Below are positions 44,901 to 53,543 of a stretch of DNA of 64,000 bases, one piece after another. A program made the position numbers and the translations under genes. Location of the stretch: the NCBI GenBank assembly GCA_004210455.1, contig SEFA01000002.1:86799-150798 (forward strand), read 5' to 3'. The DNA is from Rubrivivax sp. GTDB taxonomy: Bacteria > Pseudomonadota > Gammaproteobacteria > Burkholderiales > Burkholderiaceae_C. The notes under the pieces were generated by a model. It saw only the letters and a list, made by a program, of their open reading frames with translations. It did not search any database and was not told the origin of the DNA. Within the stretch, counting starts at the first letter, position 1; the number at the start of each line of letters is the position of its first letter.

Positions 44901-47900
44901 TCAGTGCGTGGACGGTGCGATGCCCGCGTCCTTGTCGCGTTCGACGCGGAACCAGGCGGCGTACATCGCCGGCAACGCCAGCAGCGTGAGCACGGTGGCC
45001 ACGATCAGTCCGCCCATGATCGCGACCGCCATCGGGCCCCAGAACACGCTGCGCGACAGCGGCACCATCGCCAGCACGGCGGCCGCGGCGGTCAGCGCGA
45101 TCGGGCGCAGACGACGCACGGCGGACTCGACGATGGCCTGCGCCGGCGGCACGCCGCGGCTTCGGTCCTGCTCGATCTGGTCGATCAGGATGACGGAATT
45201 CCGCTGGATCATGCCCATCAGCGCGATCACGCCCAGCAGCGCGACGAAGCCGAACGGCCGGTTCAGGATCAGCAGCGCCGCGGACACGCCGGCGATGCCG
45301 AGGAAGCCGGTCAGGAAGGCCAGCATGGCGCGCGAGAAACTGTGCAGCTGCAGCATCAGCAGGGTGAAGGTGATGAACAGCATGATGGGCACCCCGGCCG
45401 CGATGGAGCCGGTGCCCTTGCTGCTTTCCTCCACCGCGCCGGCGATCGAGATCGAATAGCCGGGCGGCATCTCCTTCTGCATCGCGTCGAGCGCGGGCCA
45501 CAGCTGGGTGGTCACGGTCGCGCCCTGCAGGCCCTCGATGACGTCGCCCTGCACCGTGATCGCGAACTGACGGCTCTCGCGGTGCATCACGCCCGGCTCC
45601 CAGGTGAACTGGGGCTTGGCGATCTGCGTCAGCGGCACCGAGCGGCCCGAGGCCGTCGGCACGTAGGCGTTGGCGAGCTCGGACAGCGTGTCGCGCTCCT
45701 GCACCGGCTGGCGCAGGACGATGTCGATCAGCCGGTCGGCCTCGCGGTACTGCGCCACCGTGGTGCCGGACACCAGGATGCGCGCCGCCTGCGCGATGCT
45801 CTGGCTGGTGACGCCGAGCGCCCGCGCCTTGTCCTGGTCGACCTGCAGGCGCAGGACCTTGATGGCCTCGTTCCAGTTGTCGTTGACGCCGACCATGTTG
45901 GGGTTGGCGCGCATCTGCTCCTTGGCGCGGTCGGCGTAGATCCGCAGCTGCGCGGGATCGTCGCCGGCGATGCGGAACTGCACCGGGTACGGCACCGGCG
46001 GACCGTTGGGCAGCAGCTTCACGCGGCCGCGCACTTCGGAGAACTCCTGGGCCAGGATCTGCGGCAGCTTGTGACGCAGCGTCTCGCGGTCTCCCGGCGT
46101 CTTGGGCAGGATGATGGCCTGGCTGACGTTGGTGTTGGGCAGGATCTGGTCCAGCGGGAGGTAGAAGCGCGGCACGCCCGAGCCCACCCAGGTCGCCATG
46201 CTGCCGACCAGCGGCTCCTTGGCCATGCGGGCCTCGAAGCGCTTGGCGACGACGTTGCTCTCCTCGATCGTGGCGCCTTCTGGCAGCCACAGGTCGACCA
46301 GGATCTCCGGCCGGCTCGAATCCGGGAAGAACTGCTGCTGCACCTTGCCCATGCCGACCAGGCCGAGCACGAACACCAGGATCGTCAGGCCGATGGTCTT
46401 CCAGCGGTTGAACACGCACCACGCGACCCAGCGGCGGAAGCGGTTGTAGAACGGGGTATCGAAGACCTCGTGGGCCTCGCCTTCGTGACCGGCCCGGGTC
46501 TTCAGCAGCAGCGCGCCGAGGTAGGGCACGAAGTACACCGACACGATCCACGAGATGACCAGCGCCGCCGCGGTCACCGCGAAGATGGCGAAGGTGTATT
46601 CGCCGACGGTGGACTTGGCCAGGCCGATCGGCAGGAAGCCGACGGCGGTGATCAGCGTGCCGGTGAGCATCGGCTTGGCGGTGGCGTCGTAGGCATACGT
46701 CGCCGCGTGCATCTTGTCGTAGCCCTCCTCGAGCTTGCGCACCATCATCTCGACGGCAATGATGGCGTCGTCGACGAGCAGGCCCAGCGCGATGATCAGC
46801 GAGCCCAGCGATATCTTGTGCAGCCCCACGCCGGCGTAGAGCATCACGACGAAGGTGATCGCAAGCACCAGCGGGATGGTGATGCCCACGACCAGGCCCG
46901 GCCACACGTCGATGCGCAGCGGCTTGGTGTGCAGGCCCAGCGCGATGAAGCTCACGCCCAGCACGACGACCACGGCCTCGATCAGCACGTGCACGAACTC
47001 GCCCACCGAGCTCTTCACGGCGCTGGGCTGGTCCTGGATCTGCTGCAGCGAGATGCCGGCCGGGAGTTGCTGCTGCAGCCGCTTGACGCTGGTCTGCAGC
47101 GCCTTGCCCAGCGCGATGATATCGCCGCCCTTGCCCATCGACACGCCCAGCGCGACGACCTGCCTGCCGTTGAAGCGGACCATCGTGGTGGCCGGGTCGA
47201 CGTAGCCGCGCCGGACCTTGGCGATGTCGCCCAGGCGGATGCTGCTGGCCACGCCCGTCTGCGTATTGGTGCCGCGGATCGGGAAGTCGCTCAGCGCCTG
47301 GACGGAGTTGAGCTGGCCCTCGATGCGGATCTGCACGTTGGCGCTGCCGGCGTCCATGGTGCCGGCGCTCTCCACCGCGTTCTGCGCGTTGAGCTGCGAC
47401 ACGACCTGGTTGAAGTCCAGGCCCAGTTCGGCCAGGCGCTTCTGCGAGATCTCGATGAAGAGCTTCTCGGCCTGGACGCCGAAGAGGTCGACCTTGGCCA
47501 CGTCCTGCACGCGCAGCAGTTCGGAGCGCACGGCCTCGGCCTGCTGGCGCAGTTCCTCGATGGAGAAACCGCCGTCGGAGGACAGCGCGAAGATCGAGCC
47601 GTAGACGTCGCCGAACTCGTCGTTGAAGAACGGCCCCAGCACGCCCTGCGGCAGCGTGGCGCGCAGGTCGCCGATCTTCTTGCGGACCGTGTACCAGAGT
47701 TGCGGCACCTCACCCGGCGCGGTGTTGTCCTTCACCTGGAAGATGGTGAGCGACTCCCCCGGCTTGGTGTAGCTGCGGATCTTGTCGGCGTGCGGCACCT
47801 CCTGGAGGGTGCGCTCGATCTTGTCGGTGACCTGCTCGGCCATCTGCTGCGGCGTCGCGCCCGGCCAGTAGGCCTGCACGACCATCGCACGGAAGGTGAA

Positions 47901-48041
47901 CGGCGGATCCTCGTCCTGGCCCAGCTGGAAGTAGGCGGCGAAGCCCAGCACCATCAGCACCACCATCAGGTAGCGTGTCAGCGGGGCGTGCTCCAGCGCC
48001 CAGCGCGAGAGATTGAAACCGGCGCGGCTCGGGTTGCTCAT
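44901..48041 (-). CDS. RND-family efflux transporter (inner-membrane pump)
   Basis: 1046 residues, the usual AcrB-like length with 12 membrane helices and two large periplasmic loops. TM4 carries the proton-relay pair in ALGLLVDDAIIAVEMM; LITAVGFLPIGLAKSTVGEY and GVIALMGMIQRNSVILIDQI are RND family blocks. It is of the HAE-1/multidrug-like class rather than the CusA metal class, but lacks close hallmarks of AcrB, so the substrate is open. It lies 16 bp after the adaptor gene. No outer-membrane TolC-like gene is in the operon. Confidence 0.92.
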   Translation of the reverse strand: MSNPSRAGFNLSRWALEHAPLTRYLMVVLMVLGFAAYFQLGQDEDPPFTFRAMVVQAYWPGATPQQMAEQVTDKIERTLQEVPHADKIRSYTKPGESLTIFQVKDNTAPGEVPQLWYTVRKKIGDLRATLPQGVLGPFFNDEFGDVYGSIFALSSDGGFSIEELRQQAEAVRSELLRVQDVAKVDLFGVQAEKLFIEISQKRLAELGLDFNQVVSQLNAQNAVESAGTMDAGSANVQIRIEGQLNSVQALSDFPIRGTNTQTGVASSIRLGDIAKVRRGYVDPATTMVRFNGRQVVALGVSMGKGGDIIALGKALQTSVKRLQQQLPAGISLQQIQDQPSAVKSSVGEFVHVLIEAVVVVLGVSFIALGLHTKPLRIDVWPGLVVGITIPLVLAITFVVMLYAGVGLHKISLGSLIIALGLLVDDAIIAVEMMVRKLEEGYDKMHAATYAYDATAKPMLTGTLITAVGFLPIGLAKSTVGEYTFAIFAVTAAALVISWIVSVYFVPYLGALLLKTRAGHEGEAHEVFDTPFYNRFRRWVAWCVFNRWKTIGLTILVFVLGLVGMGKVQQQFFPDSSRPEILVDLWLPEGATIEESNVVAKRFEARMAKEPLVGSMATWVGSGVPRFYLPLDQILPNTNVSQAIILPKTPGDRETLRHKLPQILAQEFSEVRGRVKLLPNGPPVPYPVQFRIAGDDPAQLRIYADRAKEQMRANPNMVGVNDNWNEAIKVLRLQVDQDKARALGVTSQSIAQAARILVSGTTVAQYREADRLIDIVLRQPVQERDTLSELANAYVPTASGRSVPLTQIAKPQFTWEPGVMHRESRQFAITVQGDVIEGLQGATVTTQLWPALDAMQKEMPPGYSISIAGAVEESSKGTGSIAAGVPIMLFITFTLLMLQLHSFSRAMLAFLTGFLGIAGVSAALLILNRPFGFVALLGVIALMGMIQRNSVILIDQIEQDRSRGVPPAQAIVESAVRRLRPIALTAAAAVLAMVPLSRSVFWGPMAVAIMGGLIVATVLTLLALPAMYAAWFRVERDKDAGIAPSTH

Positions 48042-48057
48042 TCAGGGCTCCCGGGGC

Positions 48058-49278
48058 TCAGCGCGAAGCGGTCGCCGAGGCGGGTGCGGGCGCGGCGCCC
48101 GCGGCCGGCGTGCCCGGCGGGACGAAGCGCTTGACCTTCTGCCCCGGCGTCAGCACGTGGCCGCCGGCGGCCACGACTTCCATGCCGGGCGACAGTCCCT
48201 GCACGACCAGCTCGTTGCCTTCGGCGCCGACGACGGTCACCGCCCGCGGGTTCACCACCATCGTCTTCGGATCAAGCAGCAGCACGGCGCTCTTGCCCTG
48301 CGATTCCATCACCGCGCTCAGCGGCAGCTTGATCGCGTTGTCCGACGGCGCGCCCGTCAGCACGACCGTCGCGGTCTGGCCGAGGTGCACGTTCTGGCTG
48401 TCGAGTTCGGCCTTCACCAGGAAGGTCCGCGTCACCGGATCGGCGGCGGCGGCCAGTTCGCGCAGCTTGATGGGCTGCGCCTCGGCCTTGGTGTCGGTCC
48501 ACAGGCGGACCTTCAGGCCGTCCGGGCGCGCGGCGGCGGCGCGCACCAGGGCGACCTGGTCTTCGGACACGGAGAACACGATGTCGCGCGGACCGTCATT
48601 GGCCACGCGCACGACCGGCGTGCCGGCGGCCACGACCATGCCGGGCTCCGCATCGATGCCGGTCACGACACCTGCGGCGTCGGCGACCAGACTCGAATAC
48701 TGCGCCTGGTTGCGCTGCACGTCGGACTGGGCACGCGCCGATTCGAACTGCGCCTGCGCGGCCTTGAAGGCGGCGTCGCGGCGATCGAGTTCCGCCGCGC
48801 TGATGAAACCCTGGCGGTGCAGATCGATGTAGCGACGGTAGTCGGCGCCGAGCTGGTCGCGATTGACACGGGCCGCCAGCACGGTGGACTTGGCGGCTTC
48901 CTGGGCGAGCACCAGGTCGGAGCTGTCGATCCGCGCCAGCACCTGACCCGGCTTGACCACCGATCCCAGGTCCACCTTGCGTTCCAGGATCTTGCCGGCG
49001 ACGCGGAAGGACAGGCGCGATTCCACGCGCGCCCGCACCTCGGCGGCGAACTCGCGCTGAAGCCCCGCCGATTGCGGTGTCAGCACCAGCGTGCGCACAT
49101 AACGCTCCGGCTCGGGCGGCGGGGCCTGCTTGCCGCAGGCGGCCAGCACGGCCATGGTCGTCACGGCGGCGCCCGCCGCCAGCCACGTCGAGACGCGTCC
49201 CCAGGATCCGGCGGACGCCGGTTCGGACAAGGCGCCGGGCGTTCCGGCGGACAGGGACACTAGAGACCGTTGGGGCAT
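48058..49278 (-). CDS. RND efflux periplasmic adaptor subunit, lipoprotein
   Basis: 406 residues from the ATG at 49278; a start 31 codons upstream would lie inside the promoter and is unlikely. Lipobox VLAAC follows TWLAAGAAVTTMAVL. The HlyD/AcrA-like body has the barrel-sandwich region (SRLSFRVAGKILERKVDLGS) and the coiled-coil hairpin (QEAAKSTVLAARVNRDQLG). It links the pump to an outer-membrane channel. The promoter and TetR-like operator lie 50-95 bp upstream. Confidence 0.92.
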   Translation of the reverse strand: MPQRSLVSLSAGTPGALSEPASAGSWGRVSTWLAAGAAVTTMAVLAACGKQAPPPEPERYVRTLVLTPQSAGLQREFAAEVRARVESRLSFRVAGKILERKVDLGSVVKPGQVLARIDSSDLVLAQEAAKSTVLAARVNRDQLGADYRRYIDLHRQGFISAAELDRRDAAFKAAQAQFESARAQSDVQRNQAQYSSLVADAAGVVTGIDAEPGMVVAAGTPVVRVANDGPRDIVFSVSEDQVALVRAAAARPDGLKVRLWTDTKAEAQPIKLRELAAAADPVTRTFLVKAELDSQNVHLGQTATVVLTGAPSDNAIKLPLSAVMESQGKSAVLLLDPKTMVVNPRAVTVVGAEGNELVVQGLSPGMEVVAAGGHVLTPGQKVKRFVPPGTPAAGAAPAPASATASR

Positions 49279-49328
49279 GAACACCTCGACAAAGCCACGA
49301 CGCCTGATCTTGGGCGTCGGAGTAACTG

Positions 49329-49342
49329 ACTGACCGGTCAGT
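49329..49342. promoter_or_regulatory. TetR-like operator of the efflux operon
   Basis: Perfect 14-bp palindrome ACTGACCGGTCAGT. It begins on the base next to the -10 box (49343-49348), so a bound repressor would cover the transcription start. No tetR gene is in the window. Confidence 0.7.
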
Positions 49343-49371
49343 AATGTATTCAGCGTGTCCGAACGTGTCAA
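49343..49371 (-). promoter_or_regulatory. Sigma70 promoter of the efflux operon
   Basis: Minus strand TTGACA (49366-49371), 17-bp spacer, TACATT (49343-49348). The -35 is perfect and the -10 good, 65 bp before the adaptor start. Confidence 0.75.
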
Positions 49372-49493
49372 ACCGACGGCGTACGGTTCACCGGGGTACT
49401 GCTCGTGATCTGCGGAGATTGACGTCCGTCACAAACCGCCGGGTGGTTCGGGACGTCAGGTTGACGCAAACGGCATCGCCCGCTCAGCGGAGA

Positions 49494-50366
49494 ATGCCGC
49501 CCGTGAGCATAGATCACTACGAAAACTTTCCTGTCGCCTCCTGGCTGAGCCCGCCGGCGTTGCGTCCCGCGATCATGGCGATCTATCAGTTCGCCCGGAC
49601 GGCGGACGACCTGGCCGATGAAGGCCTCGCGACGTCCGCGCAGCGGCTGCGCGACCTGGCCGACTACCGGGCCGATCTGCGCGCCGTCGCCGCGGGCCAG
49701 CCCCCTTCCCCGCGTTGGGCGACGGGCGTGTTCGCACCGCTGGGCCGCATCCTCGTCGAATACCGCCTGCCGCTGCCGTTGCTGGAGGATCTCCTCGATG
49801 CCTTCGAGCAGGACCTCGTGAAGACCGACTACGCGACCCGCACGGAGCTGCTCGACTACTGCCGCCGCTCGGCCAACCCGGTCGGACGCCTCCTCCTGCA
49901 CCTCTACGACATCGAGGACGCCGGGTCGCTGCGGCGCTCGGACGCCATCTGCTCGGCGCTGCAGCTGATCAACTTCTGGCAGGACTTCACCGTCGACGGC
50001 CCACGCGGCCGGATCTACGCGCCGCTGGAGGACCGCCGGCGTCACGGCGTCGAGGGACAGGACCTGCTGTCGCTGAACGACAGTCCGGCGGGCCGCGCGT
50101 TGATCGCGGATCTCTGTGACTGGGCCCGCGACCTGATGGCCGAGGGCGCGCCGCTGGCCCGCCGGATTCCGGGCCGGGCCGGTTGGGAGCTCCGCTTGGT
50201 GGTACAAGGCGGCCTCCGTATCCTCGACAAGCTGGCGTCGAACCGTTTCGACGCCCTGCTGCGACGGCCGACGATAGGCGCCGGCGACGCGCCGCTCCTG
50301 TTGTGGCGCGCCTTGACGATGCCCACGGACCGAACGAACCCACGCCGCGAAGGGACGGCGCGATGA
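49494..50366 (+). CDS. hpnC: Squalene synthase HpnC
   Basis: 290 residues from the ATG at 49494, with GGAG just upstream; an in-frame ATG 50 codons earlier would overlap the efflux promoter. A trans-isoprenyl synthase fold with the first Asp motif ARTADDLADEG; HpnC converts presqualene-related intermediate to hydroxysqualene in the three-step HpnCDE route. The stop overlaps the hpnD start as ATGA. It is the first gene of hpnCDE. Confidence 0.9.
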   Translation: MPPVSIDHYENFPVASWLSPPALRPAIMAIYQFARTADDLADEGLATSAQRLRDLADYRADLRAVAAGQPPSPRWATGVFAPLGRILVEYRLPLPLLEDLLDAFEQDLVKTDYATRTELLDYCRRSANPVGRLLLHLYDIEDAGSLRRSDAICSALQLINFWQDFTVDGPRGRIYAPLEDRRRHGVEGQDLLSLNDSPAGRALIADLCDWARDLMAEGAPLARRIPGRAGWELRLVVQGGLRILDKLASNRFDALLRRPTIGAGDAPLLLWRALTMPTDRTNPRREGTAR

Positions 50367-51298
50367 GCACCAATACTGACAAGACCGCCGACAAGGCCTC
50401 CGACAAGACTGCCGACAGGAATGGCGAGAAGGCGTCCGCCGCCGGCGCTTCCACGCCCGAGCAGTACGTCCAGCAGAAAGCCGCCGCGAGCGGCTCCAGC
50501 TTCTATTACGCCTTCCTCTTCCTGCCGCCGCCGCGCCGCGCCGCGATCACCGCCTTCTACGCGTTCTGCCGCGAGGTCGACGACGTCGTGGACGAGGTGT
50601 CCGATCCAGGCGTCGCCGCGACCAAGCTGGCCTGGTGGCGCAAGGAAGCGATGAGCGCCTTCAACGGCCAGCCCTCGCATCCGGCAATGAAGGCGCTGAT
50701 GCCGCACGTCAAGGACTACGACATCCGCGTCGAGCACCTGATGGCCGTCATCGACGGCTGCCAGATGGACCTGGAGCAGACGCGCTACCTCGACTATCCG
50801 GGCCTGCAGCGCTATTGCCACCTGGTGGCCGGCGTGGTGGGCGAAGTGGCGTCGGGCATCTTCGGCCGCACGGATCCGAAGACCATCGCCTACGCGCACA
50901 AGCTGGGACAGGCGATGCAGCTCACCAACATCATCCGCGACGTCGGCGACGACGCGCGGCGCGGCCGCATCTACCTGCCGGTCAGCGAGCTGCAGCAGTT
51001 CGACGTGAAGGCGCACGAGATCCTCAAGCGCGACGCCCCGTGGGGCTACAGCGACCGCTTCACCGCGCTGATGAAGTTCCAGGCGCAGCGCGCCCACGCG
51101 CTGTACGACGAGGCGGTCGCGTTGCTGTCCGACACCGATCGCAAGGCGCAGAAGCCGGGGCTCATGATGGCCAACATCTACCGCACGCTGCTGCGCGAGA
51201 TCGAGGCCGAGAACTTCCAGGTCCTCCACCAGCGCATCGCGTTGACGCCGCTGCGCAAGCTGTGGATCGCGATGAAGACGAACTGGCGCGGGCGCTGA
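50363..51298 (+). CDS. hpnD: Presqualene diphosphate synthase HpnD
   Basis: 311 residues from the ATG that overlaps the hpnC stop. It joins two farnesyl diphosphates to presqualene diphosphate. The Asp-rich motifs are FCREVDDVVDEV and NIIRDVGDDARRGRIYLP. The first ~28 residues are a Lys/Asp/Thr/Ala-rich extension with DKTADKASDKTADR repeats. AAGGGA precedes the start. Central gene of hpnCDE. Confidence 0.94.
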   Translation: MSTNTDKTADKASDKTADRNGEKASAAGASTPEQYVQQKAAASGSSFYYAFLFLPPPRRAAITAFYAFCREVDDVVDEVSDPGVAATKLAWWRKEAMSAFNGQPSHPAMKALMPHVKDYDIRVEHLMAVIDGCQMDLEQTRYLDYPGLQRYCHLVAGVVGEVASGIFGRTDPKTIAYAHKLGQAMQLTNIIRDVGDDARRGRIYLPVSELQQFDVKAHEILKRDAPWGYSDRFTALMKFQAQRAHALYDEAVALLSDTDRKAQKPGLMMANIYRTLLREIEAENFQVLHQRIALTPLRKLWIAMKTNWRGR

Positions 51299-51299
51299 C

Positions 51300-52583
51300 G
51301 TGACGCGCTTGGCCGTCATCGGCGGCGGCTGGGCGGGGCTCGCCGCGGCCGTCGAGGCCGTGTCGCTGGGCGCCGCGGTCACGCTGTTCGAGATGGCGCC
51401 GACGCTCGGCGGTCGGGCGCGCAGCCTCGAAGGCCTCGAGCCGGCGCTCGACAACGGTCAGCACATCCTGATCGGCGCTTACACGGACACGCTGGCGTTG
51501 ATGCGCCGCGTCGGCGGCGATCCGGACGCGGACCTGCTCCGCATGCCGCTGCGGCTGCGATATCCCGATCGCGAGACGCTGCGACTGCCGCCGGGACCGC
51601 CCACCCTCGCCTTCCTGCGCGGTGTGCTGGGCTGCGCGGCATGGGCGTGGCGGGACCGGCTGCGTTTCCTGGCTGCGAGCAGCCTGTGGACGATGCGCGG
51701 CTTCCGCTGCGACCCGGCGCTGACGGTCGCCCAGCTCTGCCGCGGACTGCCGCGCGCGGTGCGCGACGACCTGATCGATCCGCTGTGCGTCGCCGCGCTG
51801 AACACGCCATCCGACCAGGCCAGCGCGCAGGTCTTCCTGCGGGTGCTCAAGGACGCCTTGTTCAGCGGTCCGGGCAGCGCCGATCTGCTGCTCCCCCGAC
51901 GCGGGCTGAGCGCGCTCCTGCCCACCCCAGGGCGTGGGTGGCTGCTGTCGCGCGGCGCGGAGATCCGCACGCAGCGCGTGCAGCGACTGGAAGCGCAGGG
52001 GCGACAGTGGACCGTCGATGGCGAGGCCGTCGACGCGGTCATCGTGGCTTGCACGTCGGTCGAAGCTTCCCGGCTCACCCGCGATCTGGCGCCGCACTGG
52101 AGCGCCGCCGCCAGCGCGTTCGAATTCCAGCCCATCGTCACCGTCTACGTGGAAAGCGCCGGATCCACGCTGCCGGCACCGATGGTCGCCTTGCGCGAAT
52201 CGGCGACGGAGCCGGCGCAATTCGCCTTCGATCTGGGCCAGCTCGGCCAACATCCGGGGCTGTTCAGTCTGGTCGTCAGCGGCGCCGCACCCTGGATCGC
52301 CCAGGGCCTGGAAGCGACCGGCGCCGCGGCCCTGACACAGGCCCAGCGGCACTTCCAATGGGCCACACCGCCGAAGATCGTCCGCGTGCTGAGCGAAAAA
52401 CGCGCGACCTTCGCCTGCACACCCGGGCTGATTCGTCCCGGCGCATCGATCGCACCTGGCGTCTGGGCGGCCGGAGACTACCTCGCCGGGCCCTATCCCG
52501 CCACCTTGGAAGGCGCCGTGCGAAGCGGGCTGTCCGCCGCCCGTTCCGCAATGCGGCAGTTCGTCGGCGCCACGACCTCCTGA
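51300..52583 (+). CDS. hpnE: Hydroxysqualene dehydroxylase / FAD-dependent HpnE
   Basis: 427 residues from a GTG one base past the hpnD stop. N-terminal FAD dinucleotide fold VIGGGWAGLAAAVEAVSLGA and GGRARSL; the C-terminal FAD region PGVWAAGDYLAGPYPATLEGA is amine-oxidase-like. HpnE reduces hydroxysqualene to squalene, the last step before hopanoids. hpnF (squalene-hopene cyclase) does not follow; the next gene is an IclR regulator. Confidence 0.93.
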   Translation: MTRLAVIGGGWAGLAAAVEAVSLGAAVTLFEMAPTLGGRARSLEGLEPALDNGQHILIGAYTDTLALMRRVGGDPDADLLRMPLRLRYPDRETLRLPPGPPTLAFLRGVLGCAAWAWRDRLRFLAASSLWTMRGFRCDPALTVAQLCRGLPRAVRDDLIDPLCVAALNTPSDQASAQVFLRVLKDALFSGPGSADLLLPRRGLSALLPTPGRGWLLSRGAEIRTQRVQRLEAQGRQWTVDGEAVDAVIVACTSVEASRLTRDLAPHWSAAASAFEFQPIVTVYVESAGSTLPAPMVALRESATEPAQFAFDLGQLGQHPGLFSLVVSGAAPWIAQGLEATGAAALTQAQRHFQWATPPKIVRVLSEKRATFACTPGLIRPGASIAPGVWAAGDYLAGPYPATLEGAVRSGLSAARSAMRQFVGATTS

Positions 52584-52703
52584 CGCCCTTTTTGCCAGGG
52601 TTCGCGCACCGCTGATGGGCAAAAACGACGGATTTCGCCCGCGACGACCCGCTCTCGGTTTCGCCATGCAAAACCCTTGAGAAATCCTTCACAATCGTCC
52701 GCC

Positions 52704-53471
52704 ATGAAGTCCAAGGAGCTGCAGACCCCCGCCATCCAGGTCCTCGAGCGCACGTTCGCGCTGCTCGACGTACTGGCCCAGCATCAGGACCCCGTGTCGC
52801 TGAAGCTCATCAGCGAGACCACGGGCCTGCATCCCTCCACCGCCCACCGCATCCTGAACGATCTGACGCTGGGGCGTTTCGTGGACCGCCCCGAGGCTGG
52901 CAGCTATCGGCTCGGCATGCGTCTGCTGGAACTGGGCAACCTCGTGAAGGCGCGCCTGGACGTCCGCGAAGCCGCCATCGGTCCGATGCGGGAGCTCCAC
53001 AAGCTCACCCATCAGCCGGTCAACCTCTCGGTCCGGCAAGGCGACGAGATCGTCTACATCGAGCGCACCTACTCCGAACGCAGCGGCATGCAGGTCGTGC
53101 GCGCTGTCGGCGGCCGGGCGCCGCTGCACCTGACCTCGGTCGGCAAGCTCTTCCTGGCCAGCGACGATCCCCAGCGCGTGCGCGCGTATGCGACGCGCAC
53201 GGGACTCTCCGGTCACACCCGCAACAGCCTGACGGAGATCACGCTGCTCGAACGCGAGATGGCGCTGGTCCGCCAGCGCGGCGTCGCGCGCGACGATGAG
53301 GAGCTCGAACTGGGCGTTCGCTGCATGGCCGCCGGCATCTACGACGATCAGGGCAAGCTGGTGGCGGGGCTGTCGATCTCGGCGCCCGCGGACCGCCTTG
53401 AAGAAGGCTGGTTGCCCCGACTGAAAGAGACGGCGACGCGGATCTCGGCGTCGCTCGGCTTCCGCGGCTGA
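52704..53471 (+). CDS. IclR-family transcriptional regulator
   Basis: 255 residues from the ATG at 52704; an in-frame TTG nine codons upstream is possible. Winged HTH about 12-72 (DPVSLKLISETTGLHPSTAH), then the IclR effector domain (YSERSGMQVVRAVGGRAPLH, GVARDDEELELGVRCMAAGI). Family members respond to aromatic acids, glyoxylate and similar metabolites. No adjacent catabolic operon points to a target. It is followed by its own terminator and convergent with pbpG. Confidence 0.92.
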   Translation: MKSKELQTPAIQVLERTFALLDVLAQHQDPVSLKLISETTGLHPSTAHRILNDLTLGRFVDRPEAGSYRLGMRLLELGNLVKARLDVREAAIGPMRELHKLTHQPVNLSVRQGDEIVYIERTYSERSGMQVVRAVGGRAPLHLTSVGKLFLASDDPQRVRAYATRTGLSGHTRNSLTEITLLEREMALVRQRGVARDDEELELGVRCMAAGIYDDQGKLVAGLSISAPADRLEEGWLPRLKETATRISASLGFRG

Positions 53472-53497
53472 GGCTGAAACTGGGATTCGGAAATGAC

Positions 53498-53524
53498 GAA
53501 GCGGGCACAAGGCCCGCTTCTTTC
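53498..53524 (+). terminator. Terminator of the IclR gene
   Basis: GAAGCGGGC / GCCCGCTTC perfect 9-bp stem, 5-base loop, then TTTC. Confidence 0.8.
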
Positions 53525-53543
53525 ATTCCGGCGTACCCGACGC

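Noticed and set aside
44673..48134. Very long plus-strand open frame (over 1100 codons) opposite the RND pump gene
   Set aside because: It is the antisense of a well-recognised RND transporter; in G+C-rich DNA such mirror frames are common. Composition is His/Arg/Asp-rich with no domain. The same holds for the long plus-strand frames opposite odhA, lon, lpdA and rluB.
42299..52690. Shared CTTGAGAAATCC string in the clpX upstream gap and just before the IclR gene
   Set aside because: Twelve identical bases in two unrelated positions, on the same strand but with opposite gene direction; no palindrome or further similarity around them.
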